Positions 19,393 to 31,374 are shown, numbered from the stretch's first letter. The stretch: 64,000 nucleotides of DNA from Noviherbaspirillum sedimenti (GCF_003590835.1 NZ_QYUQ01000002.1:744001-808000), one strand, 5' to 3'. Numbers and translations: made by a program. Notes: a model not told the origin generated them from the letters alone.

Positions 19393-19466
19393 TTCTCGAT
19401 CCGGCCTTGAGGCGCTCGCTACGGTTTCTTCACACGCTGATCAAGTTGAGATTTGAGGCAAAAACA

Positions 19467-19958
19467 ATGCTGTTATCAGAGCAATCGTACAAAAAGATCG
19501 ATCGCGAAATCGCGAAATTCCCCGCCGACCAGCGGCAGTCCGCCGTGATGGCCGCGCTCGCCATCGCGCAGAGCGAACTGGGCTGGCTGCCGCCGGAAGT
19601 CATGCAGGAACTTGCCGACTACATCGGCATGCCTGCCATCGCCGTGCAGGAAGTCGCGACCTTTTACGCGATGTACAACACCAGGCCGGTCGGCAAGAAC
19701 AAGGTCACCGTCTGCACCAACCTGCCGTGCGCATTGTCGGGCGGCGTCCAGGCAGCCGAATACCTGAAGCGGAAACTCGGCATCGATTTCAAGGAAACCA
19801 CCGCCGACGGCCTGTTCACGCTGCAGGAAGGCGAGTGCATGGGCGCCTGCGGCGATGCGCCGGTGCTGATCGTCAACAACAAGCGCATGTGCAGCCACAT
19901 GTCGAATGAAAAGCTCGACGCACTGGTCGCGGAGCTTAGTGAGGTAACCCGGAAATGA
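19467..19958 (+). CDS. nuoE: NADH-quinone oxidoreductase subunit E
   Basis: 163 residues, thioredoxin-like 24-kDa-type subunit with cluster N1a: Cys residues in [12 protein letters not shown] and [13 protein letters not shown]. The ATG at 19467 is taken because [19 protein letters not shown] begins the family; the in-frame upstream sequence is the palindrome region. Overlaps nuoF by 4 bp. Confidence 0.95.
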   Translation: MLLSEQSYKKIDREIAKFPADQRQSAVMAALAIAQSELGWLPPEVMQELADYIGMPAIAVQEVATFYAMYNTRPVGKNKVTVCTNLPCALSGGVQAAEYLKRKLGIDFKETTADGLFTLQEGECMGACGDAPVLIVNNKRMCSHMSNEKLDALVAELSEVTRK

Positions 19959-21250
19959 CTTGCCTGCACGATCGTCACATCAATCCCCTGATCCTGGCTG
20001 GCCTGGATGGCCAGAACTGGCACCTGGCCGATTACGTCAAGCGCGGCGGCTACGAGGCGCTCAAGCGCATCCTGGCTGAAAAAATCACGCCGGAACAGGT
20101 CATTGCAGAACTCAAGGCATCCTCGCTGCGCGGCCGCGGCGGCGCCGGTTTTCCGACCGGCCTGAAGTGGAGCTTCATGCCGCGCCAGTTCCCGGGACAA
20201 AAATACCTGGTCTGCAACACCGACGAGGGCGAGCCGGGTACCTTCAAGGACCGCGATATCATTCGCTACAACCCGCATGCCCTGATCGAGGGCATGGCGA
20301 TCGGCGCCTATGCAATGGGCATCACCGTGGGCTACAACTATATCCACGGCGAGATCTGGTCCGAGTATGAGCGCTTCGAAGAAGCGCTGGAAGAGGCGCG
20401 CGCCGCCGGCTTCCTCGGCGATGGCATCATGGGCAGCGAGTTCAACTTCCAGTTGCACGCCTTTCATGGTTATGGCGCCTATATCTGCGGCGAGGAAACC
20501 GCCTTGCTGGAGTCGCTCGAAGGCAAGAAGGGCCAGCCGCGCTTCAAGCCGCCATTCCCGGCCAGCTTTGGCCTGTATGGCAAGCCGACCACCATCAACA
20601 ATACCGAGACCTTCGCTGCCGTACCTTTCGTGATGAACATGGGTGGCGCTGCGTATGCCGCGCTGGGCAAGCCGAACAATGGCGGCACCAAGATTTTCTC
20701 GATCTCGGGCGACGTCGAGCGTCCCGGCAATTATGAAATTCCGCTGGGTACGCCGTTCGCCAAGCTGCTGGAACTGGCTGGCGGCATGCGCGGTGGCAAG
20801 AAGATCAAGGCGGTGATCCCGGGCGGATCCTCCGCCCCGGTGGTCACCGGCGAAGTCATGATGGCTACCGACATGGACTACGACGGGATTTCCAAGGCCG
20901 GCTCGATGCTGGGTTCGGGCGCCGTGATCGTGATGGACGAGACGCGCTGCATGGTCAAGTCGCTGCTGCGTCTGTCGTACTTCTATTACGAGGAATCCTG
21001 CGGCCAGTGCACGCCGTGCCGCGAAGGCACCGGCTGGCTGTACCGCATGGTGCACCGGATCGAACACGGCCAGGGCCGTCCGGAAGACCTGGACATGCTC
21101 AATTCGATCGCCGACAACATCCAGGGGCGCACCATTTGCGCGCTGGGCGACGCCGCGGCGATGCCGGTGCGCGGCATGATCAAGAATTTCCGCGAAGAGT
21201 TTGCGTACCACATCGAGCACAAGCATTGCCTGGTACCCGCTTACATTTAA
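19955..21250 (+). CDS. nuoF: NADH-quinone oxidoreductase subunit F
   Basis: 431 residues, the NADH-oxidising subunit. FMN/NADH-binding glycine-rich segment [14 protein letters not shown] at about residue 60, and the N3 [4Fe-4S] ligands in [14 protein letters not shown] plus a further Cys in TICALGD. Starts within the end of nuoE (4-bp overlap). Confidence 0.97.
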   Translation: MTCLHDRHINPLILAGLDGQNWHLADYVKRGGYEALKRILAEKITPEQVIAELKASSLRGRGGAGFPTGLKWSFMPRQFPGQKYLVCNTDEGEPGTFKDRDIIRYNPHALIEGMAIGAYAMGITVGYNYIHGEIWSEYERFEEALEEARAAGFLGDGIMGSEFNFQLHAFHGYGAYICGEETALLESLEGKKGQPRFKPPFPASFGLYGKPTTINNTETFAAVPFVMNMGGAAYAALGKPNNGGTKIFSISGDVERPGNYEIPLGTPFAKLLELAGGMRGGKKIKAVIPGGSSAPVVTGEVMMATDMDYDGISKAGSMLGSGAVIVMDETRCMVKSLLRLSYFYYEESCGQCTPCREGTGWLYRMVHRIEHGQGRPEDLDMLNSIADNIQGRTICALGDAAAMPVRGMIKNFREEFAYHIEHKHCLVPAYI

Positions 21251-21295
21251 CAGATCCGGTGCGTTTCACGTACCCTAGGGCGAAGATAAAAAGCC

Positions 21296-23644
21296 ATGGT
21301 TGAAATCGAAATTGACGGTAAGAAGGTCGAAGTGCAGGAAGGCAGCATGGTGATGGACGCTGCCAACAAGCTCGGCACTTACATCCCCCATTTCTGCTAT
21401 CACAAGAAGCTGTCCATCGCGGCCAATTGCCGCATGTGCCTGGTCGAGGTCGAGAAGGCGCCCAAGCCCTTGCCGGCTTGCGCGACTCCGGTCACGGCCG
21501 GCATGATCGTGCGCTCCAACAGCACCAAGGCCGTCGCCGCGCAAAAGAGCGTGATGGAATTCCTGCTGATTAACCACCCGCTGGATTGCCCAATCTGCGA
21601 CCAGGGCGGCGAATGCCAGTTGCAGGACCTCGCAGTCGGCTACGGCGGTTCCTCGTCGCGCTACGACGAAGAAAAGCGCGCCGTCGCGCCCAAGGAGGCC
21701 GGCCCGCTGATCTCGATGCAAGAGATGAGCCGCTGCATCCATTGCACCCGCTGCGTGCGCTTTGGCCAGGAAATCGCCGGCGTGATGGAATTCGGCATGC
21801 TGGGCCGCGGCGAGCACGCCGAAATCACTTCCTTTGTCGGCAAGACGGTCGATTCCGAATTGTCGGGCAATATGATCGACCTGTGCCCGGTCGGTGCGCT
21901 GACCTCCAAGCCGTTCCGCTACAGCGCCCGTACCTGGGAATTGTCGCGCCGTAAATCGGTCAGCCCGCATGACAGCCTGGGTAGCAACCTGGTGGTACAG
22001 GTCAAGGGCGGCAAGGTCATGCGCGTGCTGCCGCTGGAAAACGACGACATCAATGAATGCTGGTTGTCTGACCGCGACCGTTTCGCCTATGAAGGCGTCA
22101 ACAGCGCCGAGCGCCTGACCGCGCCGATGATCAAGCAGGACGGCCAGTGGATCACCACCGACTGGAAAACCGCACTGGAATACGTGGCCCACGGCTTGCG
22201 CAATATCCGCCACGAGCATGGCGCCGATGCGATTGCCGCGCTGGCCGCGCCGCATTCCACCCTGGAAGAATTGTCGCTGCTGCAGAAAGTCGTGCGCGGC
22301 CTCGGTTCGGCCAATGTCGATTTCCGCCTGCGTCAATCCGACTTTGTCCTCGATGGCAAGGTCACGCCGTGGCTGGGCATGTCGGTGACCGAATTCGGCC
22401 AGCTGCGCCGCGCGCTCGTGATCGGTTCCTTCCTGCGCAAGGATCATCCGCTGCTGGCGGCAAAACTGCGCCAGGCGGTCAAGCGCGGCGCCAAGCTCAG
22501 CATCGTGCATGGCAGCGACGATGACTTGCTGATGCCGGTTGCTAACAAAATCATCGCCGCGCCGTCGGAATGGCTGGCAGTCTTGTCCCAGGTGATCGCC
22601 GCCGTGGCGCTGGCCAAAGGCATCGCCGCCCCGACAGGCTTCGAAGCGATCGAAGCCTCCGACGCCGCCAAGGCTATCGCCGCCAGCCTGCTGGCCGAGG
22701 AGCCGACCGCCATCCTGCTCGGCAATGCCGCTGCCCAGCATCCGCAAGCGGCGTTGCTGCACGTGGCTGCCGAGTGGATTGCGCAGAATACCAATGCCAG
22801 CTTCGGTTACCTGACCGAAGCCGCCAACACTGTCGGCGGCTACCTCGCCAATGCGATTCCCGGCAATGGCGCCGAGCGTGGCGCCAACGCACTGGAAGCG
22901 TTTGCGCAAGCGCGCAAGGCTTACCTGCTGCTCAATGCCGAGCCGGAATACGACAGCCACAATCCGCAACAGGCGCGCGCTGCCCTCGAGCAGGCGGAAA
23001 TGGTGGTAGTGATGTCGCCGTTCGTGCAAGGCAAGGACTATGCAGACGTGCTGCTGCCGGTGGCGCCGTTTTCCGAAACCTCCGGCACCTTCGTCAGCGC
23101 CGAAGGCCGCGCACAAAGCTTCAACGGCACCGTCAAGCCGCTGGGTGAAACCCGTCCCGGCTGGAAGGTACTGCGCGTGCTGGGCAACCTGCTGGAGCTG
23201 GGCGGTTTCGACTACGAATCCTCGGAAGCCATCCGCAATGAAATCCTCGGCGTCGCCACGCCGGCCGAGGCCGACCTGCGCGGCCGCCTGAACAATCTTT
23301 CCGGCCTGGCACCGCTGGCGGCGCAAGCCGCCGTCGCCACCGGGCTGGAACGGCTCGCCGACGTGCCGATCTACGCCGGCGACGCCATTGTGCGCCGCGC
23401 CGAGTCGCTGCAACAAACCGCCGATGCGCAGGCGCCGGCGGCGTGGATTTCCGCAGCGCTGGCACAACAACTCGGAGTTGCGGCTGGCGGCACGATCAAT
23501 GTGAAACAAGGGCAGGGTAGTGCGACCCTGGAAGTCGGCATCGCCCGCGGCTTGCCGGACAATGTCGTGCGCGTCGCCGCGGCGCATGCAGCGACCGTCG
23601 GCCTGGGCGCCATGTTCGGTGAAATCAGCGTGGAGAAGGCATGA
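21296..23644 (+). CDS. nuoG: NADH-quinone oxidoreductase subunit G
   Basis: 782 residues, the large iron-sulfur subunit. N-terminal [2Fe-2S] ligands ([20 protein letters not shown] and PACATP), His/Cys ligands [18 protein letters not shown], then [17 protein letters not shown] and the Cys of DLCPVGAL, followed by a molybdopterin-oxidoreductase-like domain without cofactor function in complex I. A 45-bp gap separates it from nuoF; it overlaps nuoH by 4 bp. Confidence 0.96.
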   Translation: MVEIEIDGKKVEVQEGSMVMDAANKLGTYIPHFCYHKKLSIAANCRMCLVEVEKAPKPLPACATPVTAGMIVRSNSTKAVAAQKSVMEFLLINHPLDCPICDQGGECQLQDLAVGYGGSSSRYDEEKRAVAPKEAGPLISMQEMSRCIHCTRCVRFGQEIAGVMEFGMLGRGEHAEITSFVGKTVDSELSGNMIDLCPVGALTSKPFRYSARTWELSRRKSVSPHDSLGSNLVVQVKGGKVMRVLPLENDDINECWLSDRDRFAYEGVNSAERLTAPMIKQDGQWITTDWKTALEYVAHGLRNIRHEHGADAIAALAAPHSTLEELSLLQKVVRGLGSANVDFRLRQSDFVLDGKVTPWLGMSVTEFGQLRRALVIGSFLRKDHPLLAAKLRQAVKRGAKLSIVHGSDDDLLMPVANKIIAAPSEWLAVLSQVIAAVALAKGIAAPTGFEAIEASDAAKAIAASLLAEEPTAILLGNAAAQHPQAALLHVAAEWIAQNTNASFGYLTEAANTVGGYLANAIPGNGAERGANALEAFAQARKAYLLLNAEPEYDSHNPQQARAALEQAEMVVVMSPFVQGKDYADVLLPVAPFSETSGTFVSAEGRAQSFNGTVKPLGETRPGWKVLRVLGNLLELGGFDYESSEAIRNEILGVATPAEADLRGRLNNLSGLAPLAAQAAVATGLERLADVPIYAGDAIVRRAESLQQTADAQAPAAWISAALAQQLGVAAGGTINVKQGQGSATLEVGIARGLPDNVVRVAAAHAATVGLGAMFGEISVEKA

Positions 23645-24711
23645 TGGATCAATTTCTCGCGACATTGCACACCCACGGCAATATGTATCTGGGCGCCTTC
23701 TGGCCGCTGGTCTGGAACCTCGTCAAGATCGTTCTCATCGTGCTGCCGATCATGGGCTGCGTTGCTTACCTGACCCTGTGGGAACGCAAGCTGATTGGCT
23801 GGATGCATATCCGTATCGGCCCGAACCGTGTCGGTCCGGCCGGCTTGCTGCAGCCGATCGCCGATGCCCTGAAGCTGCTGCTCAAGGAAATCATCAAGCC
23901 GGCCAAGGCCAGCACGGCCTTGTTTTTCATCGCGCCGATCATGACCATCATGCCGGCCCTGGCGGCCTGGGCGGTGATCCCCTTCGGCCCGGACCTGGCG
24001 CTGGCCAACATCAATGCCGGCCTGCTGTTCGTCATGGCCATCACCTCGATGGAAGTGTACGGCGTGATCATCGCCGGCTGGGCATCCAACTCCAAGTACG
24101 CCTTCCTCGGCGCCATGCGCGCCTCGGCGCAGATGGTGTCGTATGAAATCGCCATGGGCTTTGCGCTGGTGATCGTGCTGATGGTCTCGGGCAGCCTGAA
24201 TTTCGGCGAAATCGTCGGCATGCAGACCCGCGGGATGTTTGCCGACATGGGCCTGAACTTCCTGTCGTGGAACTGGCTGCCGCTGTTGCCGATCTTCGTG
24301 ATCTACGTGATTTCCGGCATCGCCGAAACCAACCGTCATCCGTTCGACGTGGTGGAAGGCGAATCGGAAATCGTTGCCGGCCACATGGTGGAATATTCGG
24401 GCATGTCGTTCGCCATGTTCTTCCTGGCCGAATACGCCAACATGATCCTGATCTCGGCGCTGGCGTCGCTGATGTTCCTCGGCGGCTGGGATGCGCCGTT
24501 CGGTTTCCTGTCCTTTATCCCGGGATGGATCTGGCTGGGCATCAAGACCTTCTTCGTGGTGTCGCTGTTCATCTGGGCGCGCGCATCGTTCCCGCGCTAC
24601 CGCTATGACCAGATCATGCGCCTGGGCTGGAAAGTATTCATTCCGCTGACCCTGGCCTACCTGGTGATCGTGGCCGGCTGGATCCTGTCGCCATGGAATA
24701 TTTGGAAATAA
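23641..24711 (+). CDS. nuoH: NADH-quinone oxidoreductase subunit H
   Basis: 356 residues, about eight TM helices. Links the peripheral and membrane arms and forms part of the quinone tunnel: [19 protein letters not shown] and [19 protein letters not shown] are the diagnostic loops. Starts with tandem ATG overlapping the nuoG stop. Confidence 0.97.
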   Translation: MMDQFLATLHTHGNMYLGAFWPLVWNLVKIVLIVLPIMGCVAYLTLWERKLIGWMHIRIGPNRVGPAGLLQPIADALKLLLKEIIKPAKASTALFFIAPIMTIMPALAAWAVIPFGPDLALANINAGLLFVMAITSMEVYGVIIAGWASNSKYAFLGAMRASAQMVSYEIAMGFALVIVLMVSGSLNFGEIVGMQTRGMFADMGLNFLSWNWLPLLPIFVIYVISGIAETNRHPFDVVEGESEIVAGHMVEYSGMSFAMFFLAEYANMILISALASLMFLGGWDAPFGFLSFIPGWIWLGIKTFFVVSLFIWARASFPRYRYDQIMRLGWKVFIPLTLAYLVIVAGWILSPWNIWK

Positions 24712-24723
24712 AGGCGCAATAAA

Positions 24724-25212
24724 ATGGAAGCCATTAAAGATTTTTTCGGCAGCCTGCTGCTGCGCGAGCTGGTCAAGGGCCTGGCCCTGACTGGTCGCTA
24801 TTTGTTCGCTCGCAAGATCACGGTACTGTTCCCCGAAGAGAAGACGCCGATGTCGCCGCGTTTTCGCGGTCTGCATGCGCTGCGCCGCTACCCGAACGGC
24901 GAAGAGCGTTGCATCGCCTGCAAACTGTGCGAAGCGGTATGCCCGGCACTGGCCATCACCATCGAATCGGAACAGCGTGATGACGGCAGCCGCCGTACCA
25001 CCCGTTACGACATCGACCTGACCAAGTGCATCTTCTGCGGCTTCTGCGAAGAGTCGTGCCCGGTTGATTCGATCGTCGAGACGCATCATCTGGAATACCA
25101 CGGCGAAAAACGCGGCGATCTGTACTACACCAAGGAAATGCTGCTTGCCGTGGGTGACCGGTATGAGAAAGAAATTGCCGCGAACCGCGCGGCCGATGCC
25201 GCCTATCGTTGA
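24724..25212 (+). CDS. nuoI: NADH-quinone oxidoreductase subunit I
   Basis: 162 residues, ferredoxin-like subunit with two [4Fe-4S] motifs: [16 protein letters not shown] and [16 protein letters not shown] (clusters N6a and N6b). N-terminal amphipathic helix contacts the membrane arm. Confidence 0.97.
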   Translation: MEAIKDFFGSLLLRELVKGLALTGRYLFARKITVLFPEEKTPMSPRFRGLHALRRYPNGEERCIACKLCEAVCPALAITIESEQRDDGSRRTTRYDIDLTKCIFCGFCEESCPVDSIVETHHLEYHGEKRGDLYYTKEMLLAVGDRYEKEIAANRAADAAYR

Positions 25213-25267
25213 TCCGATTGCATTGACAAGATAGCAGCTTCGCAAAAAATTATTTATCTGGCCCATT

Positions 25268-25906
25268 ATGGAATTTACAACTGCATTGTTTTACGCGTTT
25301 TCGACAATCATGGTGATTGCCGCCCTGCGCGTCATTACCGCCCGCAACCCGGTCCATGCCGCGCTGTTCCTGGTGCTGACATTCTTTTCCGCTGCCGCGA
25401 TCTGGCTCCTGCTGAAAGCCGAATTCCTCGCCATCGTACTGGTGCTGGTGTATGTCGGCGCGGTCATGGTGCTGTTCCTGTTCGTGGTGATGATGCTCGA
25501 CATTAATCTGGAAAAGCTGCGCGCCGGCTTCTGGGGTTACCTGCCGCTGGCGGCCGGCATCGGCGTGCTGATCGTGCTGCAGATGGCGGCGGTGATCTGG
25601 CGCGGCTTCCTCAAGGCTGACCAGGTAATCCCGGCAGCGTCTGCGAGCATTGGCGGCACCAAGGAGCTGGGCTTGCTGATCTATACCCAGTACATCTATG
25701 CGTTTGAAATCGCTGCGGTGATCCTGCTGGTGGCGATCGTTGCCGCCGTTGCGCTGACCCTGCGTCGCCGCAAGGACAGCAAGTATTTCAGCCCGTCGGA
25801 TGCGGTCAAGGTCAAGGCCAGCGACCGCGTGCGCATCGTCAAGATGAAGGCGGAATCCAATCGCGACGCCGCGCAACCCGCAGCTCCTGCGGCAGAACAG
25901 AAATAA
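25268..25906 (+). CDS. nuoJ: NADH-quinone oxidoreductase subunit J
   Basis: 212 residues, five predicted TM helices (including FLAIVLVLVYVGAVMVLFLF, the conserved TM3 with a pi-bulge in homologues) and a charged C-terminal extension of about 40 residues. Part of the antiporter-like membrane arm of complex I. Confidence 0.94.
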   Translation: MEFTTALFYAFSTIMVIAALRVITARNPVHAALFLVLTFFSAAAIWLLLKAEFLAIVLVLVYVGAVMVLFLFVVMMLDINLEKLRAGFWGYLPLAAGIGVLIVLQMAAVIWRGFLKADQVIPAASASIGGTKELGLLIYTQYIYAFEIAAVILLVAIVAAVALTLRRRKDSKYFSPSDAVKVKASDRVRIVKMKAESNRDAAQPAAPAAEQK

Positions 25907-25918
25907 GGGGGAGGGACT

Positions 25919-26227
25919 ATGGACTTGTCACTCGCGCATTTCCTGGTGCTTGGCGCCATCCTGTTTGCGATTTCGATCGTCGGCATTTTCCTGAACCGGA
26001 AAAACATCATCATCCTGCTGATGGCGATCGAATTGATGCTGCTGGCCGTGAACATGAATTTCATCGCGTTTTCCCATTACCTGGGCGACGCGGCCGGGCA
26101 GATCTTCGTTTTCTTCATTCTGACCGTTGCCGCGGCTGAGTCCGCGATCGGTCTGGCCATCCTCGTGGTGCTGTTCCGTAACCAGGACACCATCAATGTT
26201 GAAGATCTCGATACCCTCAAGGGTTAA
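25919..26227 (+). CDS. nuoK: NADH-quinone oxidoreductase subunit K
   Basis: 102 residues with three TM helices. The conserved membrane glutamates are in [12 protein letters not shown] and [14 protein letters not shown]. Preceded by a GGGGGAGG ribosome site; 12 bp after nuoJ. Confidence 0.96.
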   Translation: MDLSLAHFLVLGAILFAISIVGIFLNRKNIIILLMAIELMLLAVNMNFIAFSHYLGDAAGQIFVFFILTVAAAESAIGLAILVVLFRNQDTINVEDLDTLKG

Positions 26228-26251
26228 CCATAATTAACGATAAGGTCGAAC

Positions 26252-28297
26252 ATGGCGGGGCAACTCAACCCTAACCTCCTACTTGCCGTACCACTGGCGC
26301 CGCTGGTCGGCTCCGCAATTGCGGGCCTCCTTGGCACCAGGTTTTTTGGCAATGTAATCGGACGCAAGACTTCGCACACGGTCACCATCCTGGGCGTGCT
26401 GATCGCATTCCTGATCTCGGTGCAGACCCTGCTGGCGGTGCTGGATGGCGCCACCTACAACGGCAGCGTGTATGAATGGATGACGGTGGCTGGCGTGAAG
26501 CTGGAAGTTGGCTTCCTGGTCGACAGCCTGACCGCGATGATGATGTGCGTGGTGACCTTCGTGTCGCTGATGGTGCACATCTATACGATCGGCTACATGA
26601 AGGATGACGAGGGCTACAACCGCTTCTTCTCGTACATCTCGCTGTTTACCTTCTCGATGCTGATGCTGGTCATGAGCAACAACTTCCTGCAGCTGTTCTT
26701 CGGCTGGGAAGCGGTTGGCCTGGTGTCGTACCTGCTGATCGGTTTCTGGTATACCCGGCCGACGGCGATCTACGCCAACATGAAGGCCTTCCTGGTCAAC
26801 CGTGTCGGCGACTTCGGCTTCATTCTCGGCATCGGCCTGCTGCTGGCCTATGCAGGTTCGATGGATTACAACGAAGTGTTTGCCAAGCGCGAGCAACTGG
26901 CAACCCTGACCCTGCCGGGCTCCGACTGGATGCTGCTGACGGTGGCCTGCATCTGCCTGTTCATCGGCGCCATGGGCAAGTCGGCGCAATTCCCGCTGCA
27001 CGTGTGGCTGCCCGATTCGATGGAAGGCCCGACACCAATCTCGGCGCTGATCCATGCGGCGACCATGGTGACCGCCGGCATCTTCATGGTGGCGCGCATG
27101 TCGCCGCTGTTCGAACTGTCTGACACCGCCTTGTCGTTCATCATCGTGATCGGTTCCATTACGGCGCTGTTCATGGGTTTCCTCGGCATCATCCAGAACG
27201 ACATCAAGCGCGTGGTGGCGTATTCGACGCTGTCGCAGCTGGGCTACATGACGGTGGCGCTGGGCGCTTCGGCCTACTCGGTAGCGGTGTTCCACCTGAT
27301 GACCCACGCATTCTTCAAGGCGCTGCTGTTCCTTGGCGCCGGCGCGGTCATCATCGGCATGCACCATGACCAGGATATCCGCAACATGGGCGGCCTGCGC
27401 AAGTACATGCCGATCACCTGGATCACGTCGCTGCTGGGTTCGCTGGCCCTGATCGGCACGCCGTTCTTCTCCGGTTTCTACTCGAAGGACAGCATCATCA
27501 TCGCCGTCCAGCATGCCAATATCGCCGGCGCGGGCTTTGCCTACTTCGCCGTGATGGCAGGCGTGTTCGTGACAGCGTTCTATTCGTTCCGCATGTATTT
27601 CCTGGTGTTCCATGGCGAAGAGCGTTTCGGCAAGGGGCATCACGATCATCACGGCGACCACGCCGATGAGGAAGTGTCCCCAGACCATCACCATGGCCTG
27701 GCTCCCGGCGAGAAGCCGCACGAGGCGCCGCTGGTGGTGACCCTGCCGCTGATCCTGCTGGCGATTCCATCGGTCGTGATCGGTTTCTTCACGGTCGGCC
27801 CGATGCTGTTCGGCGAGTTCTTCAACAATGTGATCTTCGTCAGCGCAGCGCATCCGGCCATGGCCGAACTGGCGCGCGACTTCCACGGCGCGGTAGCGAT
27901 GGGACTGCACGGCTTCGTCACGCCGGTGTTCGCGCTGGCTGCTGGCGGCGTGGTGGCGGCGTACTACTGCTACATGGTCAATCCGCGCGTGCCGGCCTGG
28001 TTCTTCCACAAGTTCCACGCCGTGCATACGCTGCTAGACAACAAGTACTACATGGACAAGATCAACGAAGTCGTATTCGCCGGCGGCGCCCGTGCGCTGG
28101 GCGGCGGCTTCTGGAAGGTGGGCGACCGCGGCCTGATCGACGGCCTGATCGTCAATGGCAGCGCCCAAGTAGTCGAATGGTTTGCCCGGTTCACCCGCCG
28201 CTTCCAGTCGGGTTATATCTACCACTACGCTTTCGTGATGATCATCGGCGTGTTGGGCTTCCTGATCTGGTTCTTGCCGTTCCCGTTCGCCCAATAA
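26252..28297 (+). CDS. nuoL: NADH-quinone oxidoreductase subunit L
   Basis: 681 residues, the distal antiporter-like proton-pumping subunit with a C-terminal lateral helix. The core contains FFGWEAVGLVSYLLIGFW and KSAQFPLHVWLPDSMEGPTP. A histidine/acid-rich loop (about residues 461-485, KGHHDHHGDHADEEV ... DHHHG) lies between TM helices, longer and richer in His than the Escherichia coli protein as I recall it. Confidence 0.96.
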   Translation: MAGQLNPNLLLAVPLAPLVGSAIAGLLGTRFFGNVIGRKTSHTVTILGVLIAFLISVQTLLAVLDGATYNGSVYEWMTVAGVKLEVGFLVDSLTAMMMCVVTFVSLMVHIYTIGYMKDDEGYNRFFSYISLFTFSMLMLVMSNNFLQLFFGWEAVGLVSYLLIGFWYTRPTAIYANMKAFLVNRVGDFGFILGIGLLLAYAGSMDYNEVFAKREQLATLTLPGSDWMLLTVACICLFIGAMGKSAQFPLHVWLPDSMEGPTPISALIHAATMVTAGIFMVARMSPLFELSDTALSFIIVIGSITALFMGFLGIIQNDIKRVVAYSTLSQLGYMTVALGASAYSVAVFHLMTHAFFKALLFLGAGAVIIGMHHDQDIRNMGGLRKYMPITWITSLLGSLALIGTPFFSGFYSKDSIIIAVQHANIAGAGFAYFAVMAGVFVTAFYSFRMYFLVFHGEERFGKGHHDHHGDHADEEVSPDHHHGLAPGEKPHEAPLVVTLPLILLAIPSVVIGFFTVGPMLFGEFFNNVIFVSAAHPAMAELARDFHGAVAMGLHGFVTPVFALAAGGVVAAYYCYMVNPRVPAWFFHKFHAVHTLLDNKYYMDKINEVVFAGGARALGGGFWKVGDRGLIDGLIVNGSAQVVEWFARFTRRFQSGYIYHYAFVMIIGVLGFLIWFLPFPFAQ

Positions 28298-28324
28298 CCG
28301 GCCAAGCAAAATAAAAAAGCAATT

Positions 28325-29812
28325 ATGATGCAGTCAACCATACCCCTCCTGAGCCTGGCGATCTGGTGCCCGATCGCATTCGGCGTATTCATCCTGGCAT
28401 TCGGCCGCGACAACAATCCCGCCCTGGCGCGCGGGGTAGCGCTGATCGGTTCGCTGATCAGCTTCCTGGTGACGCTGCCGCTGGTCGCGCAATTCGACAA
28501 TGCCGCGCACGGCATGCAGTTCGTCGAGAAATTCGCCTGGATCGATCGCTTCAATATCTTCTATTCTCTCGGTATCGACGGCATTTCGCTCTGGTTCGTG
28601 CCGCTGACGGCGTTCGTCACCGTGCTGGTGGTGGTGGCCGGCTGGGAAGTGATCGAGGACCGCGTAGCGCAATACATGGGCGCCTTCCTGATCCTGTCGG
28701 GCGTGATGATCGGTGTGTTTTGCGCACTCGACGGCGTGCTGTTCTACGTATTCTTCGAAGCGACCCTGATCCCGATGTTCATCATTATCGGCGTCTGGGG
28801 CGGCCCCAATCGCGTGTATGCGGCGATCAAGTTCTTCCTGTACACCTTCCTCGGCTCGCTGCTGATGCTGGTGGCGCTGCTGTACCTGTACTTCAAGTCG
28901 GGCAGCTTCGATATCCTGGCCTGGCACAAGCTGCCGCTGCCGATCGAAGCGCAGGTCCTGATCTTCCTGGCCTTCCTGATGGCTTTTGCGGTCAAGGTGC
29001 CGATGTGGCCGGTGCATACCTGGCTGCCGGATGCCCACGTCGAAGCACCGACCGGCGGCTCGGTGGTGCTGGCGGCAATCATGCTGAAGCTGGGCGGCTA
29101 TGGTTTCCTGCGGTTCTCGCTGCCGATCGCACCGGACGCCAGCCAGCAGCTGTCCTGGCTGATCATTGCCCTGTCGCTGATCGCGGTGATCTACATCGGC
29201 CTGGTGGCGCTGGTGCAGACCGACATGAAGAAGCTGGTGGCCTATTCGTCGATCGCCCACATGGGCTTCGTCACCCTCGGTTTCTTCATCTTCAACGACA
29301 TCGGCGTACAGGGCGGTATTGTGCAGATGATTTCGCACGGTTTCGTCTCGGCCGCCATGTTCCTGTGCATCGGCGTGCTGTACGACCGCATGCATTCGCG
29401 TGAAATCGCCGATTACGGCGGGGTGGTCAATACCATGCCGCGCTTTGCTGCCTTCTTTGTCCTGTTCTCGATGGCCAACTGCGGCCTGCCGGCGACCTCG
29501 GGCTTCGTCGGCGAGTTCATGGTGATCCTGGGCGCGGTGAAGTTCAATTTCTGGATTGGCGTGCTGACCGCAACCGCGCTGATCCTCGGCGCCGCCTATT
29601 CGCTGTGGCTGGCCAAGCGCGTGATCTTCGGCGATGTCGCCAACGCCCACGTTGCCGCGCTGGTCGACTTGAACAAGCGCGAGTTCCTGGTCCTCGGCGT
29701 GCTGGCGATCGCCGTGCTGGTGATGGGCCTGTATCCGGCGCCGTTCACCGATGCGATGCAGACCTCGGTGACCGATTTGCTCAAGCATGTCGCCACCTCG
29801 AAACTGAATTAA
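28325..29812 (+). CDS. nuoM: NADH-quinone oxidoreductase subunit M
   Basis: 495 residues, about 14 TM helices, second antiporter-like subunit. Diagnostic FFEATLIPMFIIIGVWGG (with the key Glu) and KVPMWPVHTWLPDAHVEAPT are present. Same operon, 27 bp after nuoL. Confidence 0.97.
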   Translation: MMQSTIPLLSLAIWCPIAFGVFILAFGRDNNPALARGVALIGSLISFLVTLPLVAQFDNAAHGMQFVEKFAWIDRFNIFYSLGIDGISLWFVPLTAFVTVLVVVAGWEVIEDRVAQYMGAFLILSGVMIGVFCALDGVLFYVFFEATLIPMFIIIGVWGGPNRVYAAIKFFLYTFLGSLLMLVALLYLYFKSGSFDILAWHKLPLPIEAQVLIFLAFLMAFAVKVPMWPVHTWLPDAHVEAPTGGSVVLAAIMLKLGGYGFLRFSLPIAPDASQQLSWLIIALSLIAVIYIGLVALVQTDMKKLVAYSSIAHMGFVTLGFFIFNDIGVQGGIVQMISHGFVSAAMFLCIGVLYDRMHSREIADYGGVVNTMPRFAAFFVLFSMANCGLPATSGFVGEFMVILGAVKFNFWIGVLTATALILGAAYSLWLAKRVIFGDVANAHVAALVDLNKREFLVLGVLAIAVLVMGLYPAPFTDAMQTSVTDLLKHVATSKLN

Positions 29813-29837
29813 AACAAGCGATGCTGTCGCCCATTAA

Positions 29838-31355
29838 GTGAATAACATGAATCTGATCCCGGTTTATCCAGAAATCTTCCTGCTGATCGCCACGTCGGCG
29901 ATCCTGCTGATCGACATGTTCCTGCCGGATGAAAAACGCAACATCACCTACATGCTGTCGCTGGCGACGCTGGTTGTGTGCGCGGCATTGAGCCTGTATT
30001 CCTTCGAGGCCGGCACTGTGACCTACACGTTCAGCAACATGTTCGTGTCTGATCCGATGTCGCATCTGCTCAAGCTGTTTTCCTATCTGGCGGTCGGCGT
30101 GACACTGGTGTATTCGCGCCAGTACATTGTCGAGCGCGGCATGGCCAGCGGCGGCATTCTGGGCGGCGAGTTTTATGTGCTGGCGCTGTTTTCGCTGCTG
30201 GGTCAGATGGTCATGATTTCCGGCACCAGTTTCCTGTCGATCTACCTCGGCCTGGAACTGATGTCGCTGTCGCTGTACGCACTGGTGGCGTTGCGCCGCA
30301 ACGACTCGACCTCGACCGAAGCCGCCATGAAGTATTTCGTACTGGGCGCGCTGGCGTCCGGCTTCCTGCTGTACGGCATGTCGATGCTGTATGGCGCCAC
30401 CGGCTCGCTGGATGTCAACGCCGTCGCCAAGGCGGCAGTTTCCGGCACCATCAAGCCGATGGTGTTGGTGTTCGGTATCGTGTTCCTGGTGGCCGGCCTG
30501 GCATTCAAGCTGGGCGCCGTACCGTTCCACATGTGGGTGCCTGACGTCTACCAGGGCTCGCCGACGCCGGTGACCCTGCTGCTGGGCGCGGCGCCCAAGC
30601 TGGCGACGTTCGCCATCTGCGTGCGCCTGCTGGTGGAAGGCTTGCTGCCGCTGGCCTTCGACTGGCAGCAGATGCTGCTGGTGCTGGCGGTGTTGTCGCT
30701 GGCAATCGGCAATATCACCGCCATCGTCCAGACCAACCTCAAGCGCATGCTCGCCTATTCGACCATTTCGCACATGGGTTTCGTGCTGCTGGGCCTGTTG
30801 TCCGGGGTGGTCAACCAGAGCAGCGCCGGTGCGGTAGGCGCCTACAGCTCGGCCATGTTCTATGCAATCACCTATGTACTGACCACGCTGGGCAGCTTCG
30901 GTATCGTCATTTTGCTGTCGCGCGCCGGCTTCGAAGCCGACAAGCTGGAAGACCTGAAAGGCCTGAACCAGCGCAGCCCATGGTTTGCCCTGGTCATGCT
31001 GATCCTGATGTTCTCGCTGGCCGGCGTGCCGCCGATGGTCGGCTTCTACGCCAAGCTGTCGGTGCTGCAGGCAGTGCTCGGTACCGGTCAGATCTGGCTT
31101 GCACTGGTGGCGGTGCTGTTCTCGCTGGTCGGCGCGTTCTACTATCTGCGCGTGATCAAGCTGATGTACTTCGATGCCCCGGTTGACACTGCGCCGATCG
31201 TCGCCAGCAGCGACATGCGCGTCACGCTCAGCCTGAACGGCGTAGCCATCGTGGCGCTGGGCATTCTGCCGGGCGGCCTGATGGCAGCCTGCGAAAGCGC
31301 GATCGGCCAATCGATCGGCCACGCGCTGAAAAATCTCGCCGGCATGGCTGCCTGA
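29838..31355 (+). CDS. nuoN: NADH-quinone oxidoreductase subunit N
   Basis: 505 residues if the GTG at 29838 is used; an ATG three codons later ([13 protein letters not shown]) is the alternative. Third antiporter-like subunit, with [17 protein letters not shown] and [22 protein letters not shown]. Last nuo gene; a DUF2818 gene follows after 19 bp in the same direction. Confidence 0.95.
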   Translation: MNNMNLIPVYPEIFLLIATSAILLIDMFLPDEKRNITYMLSLATLVVCAALSLYSFEAGTVTYTFSNMFVSDPMSHLLKLFSYLAVGVTLVYSRQYIVERGMASGGILGGEFYVLALFSLLGQMVMISGTSFLSIYLGLELMSLSLYALVALRRNDSTSTEAAMKYFVLGALASGFLLYGMSMLYGATGSLDVNAVAKAAVSGTIKPMVLVFGIVFLVAGLAFKLGAVPFHMWVPDVYQGSPTPVTLLLGAAPKLATFAICVRLLVEGLLPLAFDWQQMLLVLAVLSLAIGNITAIVQTNLKRMLAYSTISHMGFVLLGLLSGVVNQSSAGAVGAYSSAMFYAITYVLTTLGSFGIVILLSRAGFEADKLEDLKGLNQRSPWFALVMLILMFSLAGVPPMVGFYAKLSVLQAVLGTGQIWLALVAVLFSLVGAFYYLRVIKLMYFDAPVDTAPIVASSDMRVTLSLNGVAIVALGILPGGLMAACESAIGQSIGHALKNLAGMAA

Positions 31356-31374
31356 GCACCGCCAAGCAACAGAC

